Shown one piece after another: positions 18,684 through 26,068 of a stretch of 44,551 nt of DNA; position 1 is the first letter of the stretch, and every line of letters starts with the position of its first letter. The translations under genes were made by a program, and so were the position numbers. Origin of the DNA: Psychrobacter sp. PG1 (lineage in GTDB: Bacteria; Pseudomonadota; Gammaproteobacteria; Pseudomonadales; Moraxellaceae); NCBI RefSeq assembly GCF_014897815.1, contig NZ_JABUZG010000049.1, forward strand, positions 1-44,551, written 5' to 3'. Below the pieces are notes generated by a model. It had not been told where the DNA came from. It searched no databases and saw only the letters and a list, made by a program, of their open reading frames with translations.

Positions 18684-18859
18684 CTAAGGTATGTCCTCAA
18701 TCTGAGCATAAAACTTTAAATGGGCTAAAAATGGCTAAATCTTTGCCAAACTGCGTCAAATAGCTGGTTCATATCTCGATATTAACTGTACTATTTTCCT
18801 TGTTTAGCTGCGATTTATCTCATTTTTATCACCATTTTCAAAATGAGGACACACCCTAG
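18684..18859 (+). mobile_element. MITE-like repeat, family A, copy 2 (176 bp)
   Basis: It is the same length as copies 1 and 3. The left end has decayed (CTAAGGTATGTCCTCAAT), while the right end is intact (CTAGGGTGTGTCCTCATTTT in reverse complement). The interior GGGCTAAAAATGGCTAAAT and TTCCTTGTTT are shared. It begins about 28 bp from the secF stop codon. Open frames crossing it are not genes. Confidence 0.85.
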
Positions 18860-18887
18860 CGATTAGCTTGAGAAAGTATAAAATTTA

Positions 18888-20141
18888 TTAAGCATTATCT
18901 TGTTCAAACATTTTTGGATCATTGAACGTAACAATTTCTTCTTCAAACTCAGGTTTTACTTTCACAATAAAGTCATCGCGTGATAGACCCATACGTAATG
19001 GAATCGAGCTTGCAATATACGTTGATGAGTAAGTACCAGCAAGCAGACCAATGAAGAGTGCTACTGAGAACCAATATAGTCCATCACCGCCTAAGAATAG
19101 CATGGCAAGTACGACCAGTAAAACAGTGGAGATGGTCATAATGGTACGGCGCAGCGTCTCTGTCAAAGACAAATCAATTGTCTGGCGAGGTGTGATACCA
19201 CGGACACGACGAAAATTCTCACGAATACGGTCATACACAACAATTGTATCATTGATAGAATAACCAACCAGTGCCAAGACGGCCGCCAAGACGGTTAAGT
19301 CGAAAGGAAAGCCAAATAAGGCAAAAACACCAATGGTCACGATAGCATCATGAAACAGCGATAATACCGCACCAAGAGCGAGTTTAAATTGGAAACGTAA
19401 GGCAACATAGCCCAACATACAGACCAATGCTAATACCAGTGACATGACTGAGTTTAGATAAATTTCATTACCAACTTGGCTGCCAATAATATTAACGTTA
19501 CTGATTTCAACATTATTATTAGGCAGGGTTAATGCTTTAGTCAGGCTACTATTTAGGCCGTCTACGTTATCAGACTGTGGTGGCAAGCGTACGAGGAGTT
19601 CTTCTCGCGTACCAAGATACTGTACCACGGCATCATCAAAGCCATTATCGGCCAATGCTTGTACGACTTCAACTTGCTCAACAGGCTGCTCGTAACGCAC
19701 ATCTGCGGACACACCACCCGTAAAATCAAGTCCTAAGTTTAGACCGTTTACTGCAATTGCAATGATACTACCAATAACCATCAATAGAGATAAAAGTGCC
19801 ATTGGCTTTTCTATCTTCATAAACGGAATAATACGCTGGTTGCCAACGGCTTTGATACCGCCTTCAGCGATTGCAGCAGCATCATCAGCGGCATCACCCG
19901 ATTCTATCTCAGGATTGGCTGACAGTGCTTGACTGCCTTTACCCGCATCCTTACCACTGCTCAGAGCTTTGTCTTTTTTTGATTTAGCGGTAGTTGGGTT
20001 ATTGGCTTTGGCATTACTACCTTTCCCATCACGGCGTGGTTTTTTACGGCGGTGTGTGCTTGCCTCAACATTTGAGCCACTTGAACCATCTCGATCTGGA
20101 TTATTCTGCTGTTCTAAAGGATTGTTCTTATCAATCGTCAT
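18888..20141 (-). CDS. secF: Protein translocase subunit SecF, with a long charged N-terminal extension
   Basis: SecF works with SecD to drive late steps of Sec export with the proton-motive force. The 417-residue product contains the six-helix SecF core from about residue 105: LGLDFTGGV, FDAIVTIGVF-type helices (LSLFHDAIVTIGVFALF), YSINDTIVVYDRIREN and TETLRRTIMTIS. Ahead of it are about 100 residues rich in Lys, Ser, Asn, Asp and Ala (RRKKPRRDGKGSNAKA, KSKKDKALSS), not found in the usual SecF of about 310-320 residues. AGGAG directly before the ATG supports the long form. secD ends 9 bp upstream. Confidence 0.94.
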   Translation of the reverse strand: MTIDKNNPLEQQNNPDRDGSSGSNVEASTHRRKKPRRDGKGSNAKANNPTTAKSKKDKALSSGKDAGKGSQALSANPEIESGDAADDAAAIAEGGIKAVGNQRIIPFMKIEKPMALLSLLMVIGSIIAIAVNGLNLGLDFTGGVSADVRYEQPVEQVEVVQALADNGFDDAVVQYLGTREELLVRLPPQSDNVDGLNSSLTKALTLPNNNVEISNVNIIGSQVGNEIYLNSVMSLVLALVCMLGYVALRFQFKLALGAVLSLFHDAIVTIGVFALFGFPFDLTVLAAVLALVGYSINDTIVVYDRIRENFRRVRGITPRQTIDLSLTETLRRTIMTISTVLLVVLAMLFLGGDGLYWFSVALFIGLLAGTYSSTYIASSIPLRMGLSRDDFIVKVKPEFEEEIVTFNDPKMFEQDNA

Positions 20142-20150
20142 AATGTTCTC

Positions 20151-22028
20151 CTAACCGATGCTCAAACGTTTGATAGATTTACGCTTACCATAAGCAATCT
20201 GTACCAGCGCACGTGTCACCATAATAGCGGTAAACAGTGAACTGACAATACCAATAGCCAATGTAACCGCAAAGCCTTTAATCGGACCCGTGCCAATTGC
20301 AAATAGAATAAAAGCAATCAATAGGGTGGTGATGTTGGCATCGAAAATACTACTAAAGGCTCGATCAAAACCTGCCACGATGGCGGATTTGGGCCGTACC
20401 CCGTTTGCTAGCTCTTCACGTATTCGCTCAAAGATCAGTACATTGGCATCGACGGCCATACCGATGGTCAAAACGATACCAGCAATACCAGGCAAGGTAA
20501 GTGAAGAGCCTAAGATTGACATAATAGCAACGATGATAATAACGTTCACGGCCAGCGCCACGTTGGCAATCACGCCAAATAGACGATAGAAGATAATCAT
20601 AAACGCAAACACTAATAGATACCCGACTTGCGTAGAGAATAGACCTTTATCAATATTGTCTTGACCTAATGATGGGCCAATAGTGCGTTCTTCTACAAAG
20701 TACATCGGTGCGGCAAGTGCGCCTGAGCGTAGCAGTAGTGCAAGCTCGGCAGCTTCCGCGCTACTATCTAGCCCAGTAATACGGAAAGATGAGCCAAGGA
20801 CCGCTTGAATATTGGCACGGTTAATGACTTTGGTCTCAGCATAAGGTGTTCTAACTTCGACAGTTTCGCCAGTCTTCGGATCTTCTTCGTAAGTGATTCT
20901 TTGCTTGTTTTCGATGAACAACACGGCCATCTGTTTGCCAACGGCGGTACGAGTGGCATTTTGCATGAGCTTACCACCAGCACTATCTAAAGTAATGCTG
21001 ACTTCAGGAGAGCCGCTTTCATCCACACCAGTTTGTGCATTGGTGACTTTATCACCAGTGACAATCGCTTGACGTTCAAGCAGTACCGGCGGACCATCAA
21101 GTGTCTCAAACGGGAAAGCTTCGGTACCCGCTGGAGGGATGCCGCCCGTATAGTTTTCGCTGTCTTCAGCAACCATACGGAACTCAAGGTTTGCGGTGCG
21201 CCCTAAGACACGTTTTGCCTCAGCAGTATCTTGTACGCCAGGAAGCTCGACGACGATACGGCTAGCACCTTGAGACTGTACTAAAGCTTCAGTCACACCA
21301 AGCTCAGCAATACGATTGCGAAGGGTGGTCAAGTTCTGATTGACCGCATAGCTGTTGATTTCATCAAGCGTTGCATCATTGTACGCTAAAATCAGCGCAG
21401 GACCTTGCTCATCAATAGAGGATTGCAAGCTAAACGTATTGCCCATTGAGCCTTGCAAAACATTCTGTGCACGGTTACGAGCATCTGTATCAGCGAAATG
21501 TAATACCACACTTCGATCTTCGGTCTTAATGCCTTTGATCGCAATTCGCTCAGCACGTAGCTCGCGACGCATGTCACGACTGGCACTGGTCAAACGCTGT
21601 TCAAGCGCCTTATCCATATCGACTTCTAGTACAAAACGCACACCGCCACGTAAATCAAGGCCGAGCTTCATCGGTTTTGCACCGATATCACGTAGCCACT
21701 GCGGCGTCGTTTGCGCCAAGTTAAGCGCGACGACATAGTCTTCGCCCAAGTTTTGACGCAGTACTTCCTGAGCTTTGAGCTGATCGACTGGATTGTCAAG
21801 ACGTACCAGTGCACTATTGCCCTCAAAGGTTCCATCGTGGTTATTGATGCCAGCCTCTTCAAGCAAGCTTTGAGACTCAGTCAAGATACCTTCAGACAGC
21901 TGTGTACCTGCAGCGGCGCTTGTAATCTGCACGGCAGGTTCATCAGGATAGAGGTTAGGAGCAGCATATAGACCGGCAATGATTAGCACGACGGCAATAA
22001 GTAAGTATTTCCAAGCGGGATATTGCAT
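20151..22028 (-). CDS. secD: Protein translocase subunit SecD
   Basis: Sec accessory membrane protein with a large periplasmic domain. The 625-residue product starts MQYPAWKYLLIAVVLIIAGLY (first membrane helix), then KLGLDLRGGVRFVLEVD, the periplasmic P1 region with TLRNRIAELGVTEALVQ and IVVELPGVQD, and the C-terminal SecD core (TIGPSLGQDNI, GMAVDANVLIFERIREEL). The ATG at 22028 is preceded by AAGAAG and begins the conserved helix; a start 15 codons upstream is rejected. It forms an operon with secF. Confidence 0.96.
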   Translation of the reverse strand: MQYPAWKYLLIAVVLIIAGLYAAPNLYPDEPAVQITSAAAGTQLSEGILTESQSLLEEAGINNHDGTFEGNSALVRLDNPVDQLKAQEVLRQNLGEDYVVALNLAQTTPQWLRDIGAKPMKLGLDLRGGVRFVLEVDMDKALEQRLTSASRDMRRELRAERIAIKGIKTEDRSVVLHFADTDARNRAQNVLQGSMGNTFSLQSSIDEQGPALILAYNDATLDEINSYAVNQNLTTLRNRIAELGVTEALVQSQGASRIVVELPGVQDTAEAKRVLGRTANLEFRMVAEDSENYTGGIPPAGTEAFPFETLDGPPVLLERQAIVTGDKVTNAQTGVDESGSPEVSITLDSAGGKLMQNATRTAVGKQMAVLFIENKQRITYEEDPKTGETVEVRTPYAETKVINRANIQAVLGSSFRITGLDSSAEAAELALLLRSGALAAPMYFVEERTIGPSLGQDNIDKGLFSTQVGYLLVFAFMIIFYRLFGVIANVALAVNVIIIVAIMSILGSSLTLPGIAGIVLTIGMAVDANVLIFERIREELANGVRPKSAIVAGFDRAFSSIFDANITTLLIAFILFAIGTGPIKGFAVTLAIGIVSSLFTAIMVTRALVQIAYGKRKSIKRLSIG

Positions 22029-22344
22029 AATCACTTCTTTAGGTTGATAAACGACTGGCGACGTAGGCCACAAGTTAGCAGATGGGAAGTTAGCGATAGC
22101 AATGGTTGAGTGCTGTATCTAGCAGTCGTCATCATGCACCATTGCGATCATCCGCGATGATAGTAAAACAGTAGAGCAAATAATACAGACGTATCTTTAT
22201 ATAATCATCAAAATATAATCATCAAAAATATATAGTCAGCAAAATACCACTGATAAAATCAATAAAGACAGCATGGTCAAAAGCATAAACATAAATTGTC
22301 TATACTCTATGAGACTGTTTTTACATCATTGCTCTATAGCGAAA
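22029..22344 (-). other. secD upstream region
   Basis: This is the stretch between the yajC terminator and secD. It contains short direct repeats (TAATCATCAAAA twice near 22203-22227) and AT-rich DNA. No arrest-peptide-like reading frame was recognised. It should carry the secD promoter, but none is convincing by eye. Confidence 0.4.
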
Positions 22345-22372
22345 AATGACCGTAAAATAAGGTACGGTCATT
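22341..22372 (-). terminator. Intrinsic terminator of yajC
   Basis: The stem AATGACCGT/ACGGTCATT is followed on the minus strand by TTTTTCG. It lies beyond the MITE downstream of yajC and would separate yajC transcription from secDF. Confidence 0.7.
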
Positions 22373-22412
22373 CTTAGGCACTGTATTAATCACTATATTT
22401 ATTAATGAAAGA

Positions 22413-22588
22413 TTAGGGCGTGTCCTCAATTCAATCGATTATCCTCTAAATGGGCTAAAAATGGCTAAATTTTGCCAAACGTCGTCAAATAGCTTATTAA
22501 TATCTCGATATTATTTGCGCTACTTTCCTTGTTTGACGGCAGTTTATTTCATTTTTACCCCCATTTTTAAAATGAGGACACGCCCTAG
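22413..22588 (+). mobile_element. MITE-like repeat, family A, copy 3 (176 bp)
   Basis: The best-preserved copy: ends TTAGGGCGTGTCCTCA and, in reverse complement, CTAGGGCGTGTCCTCA. The interior GGGCTAAAAATGGCTAAAT and TTCCTTGTTT are shared with the other copies. It is inserted between yajC and its terminator, about 40 bp after the yajC stop. Confidence 0.88.
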
Positions 22589-22627
22589 TAATCATCAATA
22601 AAACACGACTAATATTTCAATCAATCA

Positions 22628-22957
22628 TTAAACGCTTTCGATTGTGCCAGCAGGTAACACTGAAATAACAGAAGCACGTTGTACTTTGACATCAGTATTA
22701 TTGTTTAGGCTGACCACTGCATAGTCACCTTCAATGGCTTTGATACGACCCATCAAACCACCAGCAAAAATGATTTCGCTACCGACAGTCAATGCATTGA
22801 CCATGGCACGATGTTCTTTGGTACGCTTAGATTGCGGACGAATGACTAAGAAGTAAAAAATCGCAAAAAAAGCAACAGGTAATAGTATTTGACTAAATAG
22901 TGACATCGCACCAGCAGCTTCTGGTGCAGCATGGGCAGCTTGGATAAATAACAACAT
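22628..22957 (-). CDS. yajC: Preprotein translocase subunit YajC
   Basis: Single-span accessory of SecDF. The 109-residue product has a short periplasmic start, one membrane helix (ILLPVAFFAIFYFLVIRPQSKR, the YajC signature) and a cytoplasmic domain with NALTVGSEIIFAGGLMGRI. Usually cotranscribed with secD and secF; here 599 bp with a MITE and a terminator lie between yajC and secD, so the unit is probably split. Confidence 0.93.
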   Translation of the reverse strand: MLLFIQAAHAAPEAAGAMSLFSQILLPVAFFAIFYFLVIRPQSKRTKEHRAMVNALTVGSEIIFAGGLMGRIKAIEGDYAVVSLNNNTDVKVQRASVISVLPAGTIESV

Positions 22958-23315
22958 AATTTCTCTCAGTAAGTCATAGGTAATAATAAAATTAAACGCA
23001 TAGTAACAAAAAATCCCAGACTTGGTAACTGTTAATCATAGGCTGAGTATGTTTTTCTTAAGGTAATGGCATGCTAGCGGTCATTACTTTTTGCGGTAAT
23101 ATTTTTGCCACATCATATAAGTGACGCCAAAGCGCTGAAAGTATAACAAAATTCAAGCAGCGAATGGATGCTAGGTAGTAGTAGCGTAGCAAAAGATATG
23201 GTCAAGGATACCAAAAAACAAAGACTTAACAATAGCGTCTTATTGTGAAATAGCATCATCAATGCTACTATCAAATGGCAATAATTCCCTGCATTTAGCA
23301 CACGGTTTATTAGTA

Positions 23316-23384
23316 TATAATAGATCCTATTATCTGCTGCTAAATCAGTTTTGAGCAGCGAGTTACCATCGTTTTAGCAGATAA
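23316..23384 (+). promoter_or_regulatory. Promoter and structured leader upstream of the CNNM/CBS gene
   Basis: A perfect TATAAT at 23316-23321 (weak -35 near 23293) predicts a transcript starting near 23328. The transcript would open with an inverted repeat: TTATCTGCTGCTAAA (23330-23344) against TTTTAGCAGATAA (23372-23384), with an inner CTGCT/AGCAG stem. The leader to the likely start codon is about 150-170 nt. The rest of the gap 22958-23315 shows nothing recognisable. Confidence 0.5.
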
Positions 23385-23496
23385 CTAATAGCTAGTTAAT
23401 CATGTTTGTTTTTAGTGATTTAGTATCGTTTGCTCATTATATTATTATCCCTTTTACTTTTTTCTGTTTAGGTTACCTAACTTGTTTACCACTTTT

Positions 23497-24780
23497 ATGT
23501 TTGTACCTCGTTTATGTCGTCCGCGCGCTTGTAAAGAAGCGTCTGCTAAACCTCCTCCGACATCACGCTATTCAAAGCGTCTTAGTCGTACCAATTCAAT
23601 TGCTGGATTATCAGCACTGACGGCGATGCTGCTATTGCCATATCCAGCTTTTGCCGCTGATGCTTTAGCAGAGCCGACCGCGATCAGTGTGCTATTACTC
23701 ATACTTTTTGTGGTTGTCGCTATCGGTATCTCGTTTGTCTGTTCATTGGCTGAGTCTGCATTACTGAGCATGACGCCGTCTTATATCGCTGATGTTCAAG
23801 AAAGCAATCCGAAAAAAGCAAATATGCTAAGACGCTTAAAGGTTGATAATATCGATCAGTCATTGGCGGCTATTTTGACTTTGAATACAGTGGCTCATAC
23901 ATTAGGTTCTATCGGTGCTGGTGCCCAAGCCACGATTGTGTTTGGTAGTGCTTGGTTTGGACTGTTTTCTGCCATTATGACCTTGGCGATTTTGTTTTTA
24001 TCTGAAATTATTCCAAAAACGCTTGGGACACTATACTGGCGTCAACTAAGCGGTATGGTCGCTTACTTCGTGCGAGGCATTATCCTGCTGTTGTATCCAC
24101 TTATTTGGATCTCAGAAAAGTTAACCAAATTGCTAGTACGTGGCAAAGAACCCCAAGCATTCAGTCGTCGTGAATTTGCGGCACTTGCCAGTATCGGTGA
24201 AGAGTCAGGACAGATTGACCCACTAGAATCGCGCATTATTCGCAATTTACTAGCATTTGGTGCGATCAAAGTCGAAGATATCATGACCCCGCGTTCGGTG
24301 ATGTTGGCGTTTGAAGAAAACAAAACAGTCGCTGAATTATTGGTTGATCGCCCAAAATTGACGTTTTCACGACTGCCAATTTATGATGGTGACTTAGATA
24401 ACATCACAGGTTTCGTATTAAAAACAGACATGTTATTAGCAAAAGTAAATCATGCGATGCACAAGCCATTGACTCAGTTTAAACGTGACATTACTTTTGT
24501 TTTTTCAAAAATGAAACTGTTTGATTTGTTAGAGCTGATGCTAAAAAACCGTATACATATTGCGATTACAGTCGGTGAGTATGGTGAAGTCAAAGGTTTG
24601 GTTACTTTAGAAGATGTATTTGAGACGCTATTGGGACTTGAGATTGTGGATGAAATAGACCGCGTCGAAGACATGCAAGCACTGGCTCGACAAATGATGG
24701 ACAGACGAGTAGAGCGATTGGGCATGAAGCTTAGTGATGATGAACAACAATACGAAGATAATAGTACGGACGCTAAGTAA
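23497..24780 (+). CDS. CNNM-transmembrane and CBS-domain protein (CorC/HlyC family)
   Basis: Inner-membrane protein with a DUF21/CNNM domain (about 65-210: SLAESALLSMTPSYIADV, LTLNTVAHTLGSIGAGAQA, LSEIIPKTLG) followed by a CBS pair (VEDIMTPRSVML..., VEDVFETLLGLEIVDEIDR), as in proteins linked to Mg2+/Co2+ transport. It ends with no CorC_HlyC domain, so it is a short form. The N-terminus carries a signal-like stretch ending PYPAFA. Start is uncertain: TTG at 23482, ATG at 23497 or ATG at 23626; none has a clear ribosome site. A 72-codon hydrophobic frame (23402-23620) overlaps the 5' end in another frame. Confidence 0.85.
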   Translation: MFVPRLCRPRACKEASAKPPPTSRYSKRLSRTNSIAGLSALTAMLLLPYPAFAADALAEPTAISVLLLILFVVVAIGISFVCSLAESALLSMTPSYIADVQESNPKKANMLRRLKVDNIDQSLAAILTLNTVAHTLGSIGAGAQATIVFGSAWFGLFSAIMTLAILFLSEIIPKTLGTLYWRQLSGMVAYFVRGIILLLYPLIWISEKLTKLLVRGKEPQAFSRREFAALASIGEESGQIDPLESRIIRNLLAFGAIKVEDIMTPRSVMLAFEENKTVAELLVDRPKLTFSRLPIYDGDLDNITGFVLKTDMLLAKVNHAMHKPLTQFKRDITFVFSKMKLFDLLELMLKNRIHIAITVGEYGEVKGLVTLEDVFETLLGLEIVDEIDRVEDMQALARQMMDRRVERLGMKLSDDEQQYEDNSTDAK

Positions 24781-25225
24781 GCTTCCGTTTGGCTTATTAA
24801 ATTTAGATTAGATTGACAGAAAGCGAATCAAAACTGGAGCAAAAACTGAATCGTGTACTGCGTAAGCGGCTCAGTTAGTATATTTTGTATTTATGATAAC
24901 GATGGGCAGTGACTCATATTTTCAGAAATAATTGTGCCATATGGTTGGTATTTTAGTATTCGCAATAATTACACAGGGTGTCACATAGCTGTGAGAATTG
25001 AATGATAGTCTCACTCTATGGTAAAAGTACGCTGTCATCATTAATAAGTAGGTGATGATTAAACAGATATTTTTTACAATTAGAATGAAGAGGGCACATG
25101 CTAGCCAGTGCTCGCTTCATTTATCATGATGTTAATTAGTAATAAACGACTACTATATTTAATCAATAAAAAACGTTAGTCATCAAAAGATGGCAACAAC
25201 GATAACAGCATTGCTAAGGATTATG
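24781..25225. other. Intergenic region
   Basis: About 445 bp of AT-rich DNA between the CNNM gene and the NTF2-like gene. No RNA gene, strong hairpin terminator or repeat was recognised. Confidence 0.4.
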
Positions 25226-25720
25226 ATGAAACGATTATGGGGAAAAGGGCTTTTGGCATTATTGCTAAAAAGTGCCAGCGTGGCGGCGGTAGTGACCGTT
25301 GTAAGTACTGTAAGTATCAGTGCACAAGCGGCAGCCATGACCGAAGCTTTGGTACAGAACTATATAGCAGCAATGAAGTCATCAGCGAATAGCCAAAATG
25401 TCAATCAGGTCGCGCGTCTTGTCTCTGACGATGCACTGATTTCATTATCTAGAAAAGGTAAGTCTACCAGTTTAGATAAAGATGCTTATTTGAAGTTGTT
25501 GCAAAATAGTTGGAATAATACCTCTAATTATCGTTATGATATTTCTGTGGATAACATTGTTATTACGGGCGATCAGGCCAAAGCCAATGTGACGACCAAT
25601 GAGAGTTGGGTAAAAGATGGTAAAAATGTTTCATTTGTCACTACATCAAGAGTGACGCTGACGTTATCGACTGGTAATGCGGTGCTGCTACGTGCCGTAT
25701 CACAAGTAACGATTAATTAA
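25226..25720 (+). CDS. Exported NTF2-like / DUF4440-type protein
   Basis: The start MKRLWGKGLLALLLKSASVAAVVTVVSTVSISAQAAA is a signal peptide (shown here only for the part that decides the call: basic start, hydrophobic core, AQAAA cleavage region). The mature part of about 125 residues has the cone-like NTF2 pattern: helices MTEALVQNYIAAMKSS and DKDAYLKLLQNSW, then beta strands ending VTLTLSTGNAVLLRAVSQVTI. Such proteins are often ligand-binding periplasmic factors; the function is unknown. AAGGA at 25216 fits the second of two adjacent ATGs. Confidence 0.65.
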   Translation: MKRLWGKGLLALLLKSASVAAVVTVVSTVSISAQAAAMTEALVQNYIAAMKSSANSQNVNQVARLVSDDALISLSRKGKSTSLDKDAYLKLLQNSWNNTSNYRYDISVDNIVITGDQAKANVTTNESWVKDGKNVSFVTTSRVTLTLSTGNAVLLRAVSQVTIN

Positions 25721-26068
25721 TCGTTACTCGACCAATAACTCAGTACTGGCTAGTCAGCAATCAGGCATTATCAACAATTAGGTATTAATGGATAAGCATT
25801 GATTAAGAAGCGTCTTTATCAATGGATAATCAAAAAATAGTGCTTTAAGTAGGGTCTTCTAAAGCTAAGCATTCCATCATAAATAGCCATACAGATCCAC
25901 AATGTTGAATAATTAAATGATTGATTGCATTTCGTGAGAGGTCTGAAAATTGACTCAACTTATGATGATTATCTTTTTATATTAGACTGGTCTTTGCTTC
26001 ACATTGCATACTATACTAGCAAGCAACTTTATCTTATCACTTTCTGTCGTTAGGAAACTTCCAATATC
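25721..26068. other. Intergenic region upstream of mltD-like gene
   Basis: A 348-bp gap. TATACT near 26011 could be part of the promoter for the downstream gene, but no good -35 was found. No terminator-like hairpin was recognised for the preceding gene. Confidence 0.35.

Noticed and set aside
18563..18763. A 66-codon plus-strand reading frame
   Set aside because: It runs through a terminator hairpin and into a family-A MITE; there is no ribosome site and no protein-like pattern.
22029..22344. A SecM/VemP-like arrest peptide upstream of secD
   Set aside because: I looked for a short frame with a signal-like start before secD; none with a ribosome site was found.
23113..23301. A 62-codon hydrophobic minus-strand frame between yajC and the CNNM gene
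   Set aside because: No ribosome site and low-complexity Leu/Ser content as expected from AT-rich DNA; not supported as a gene.
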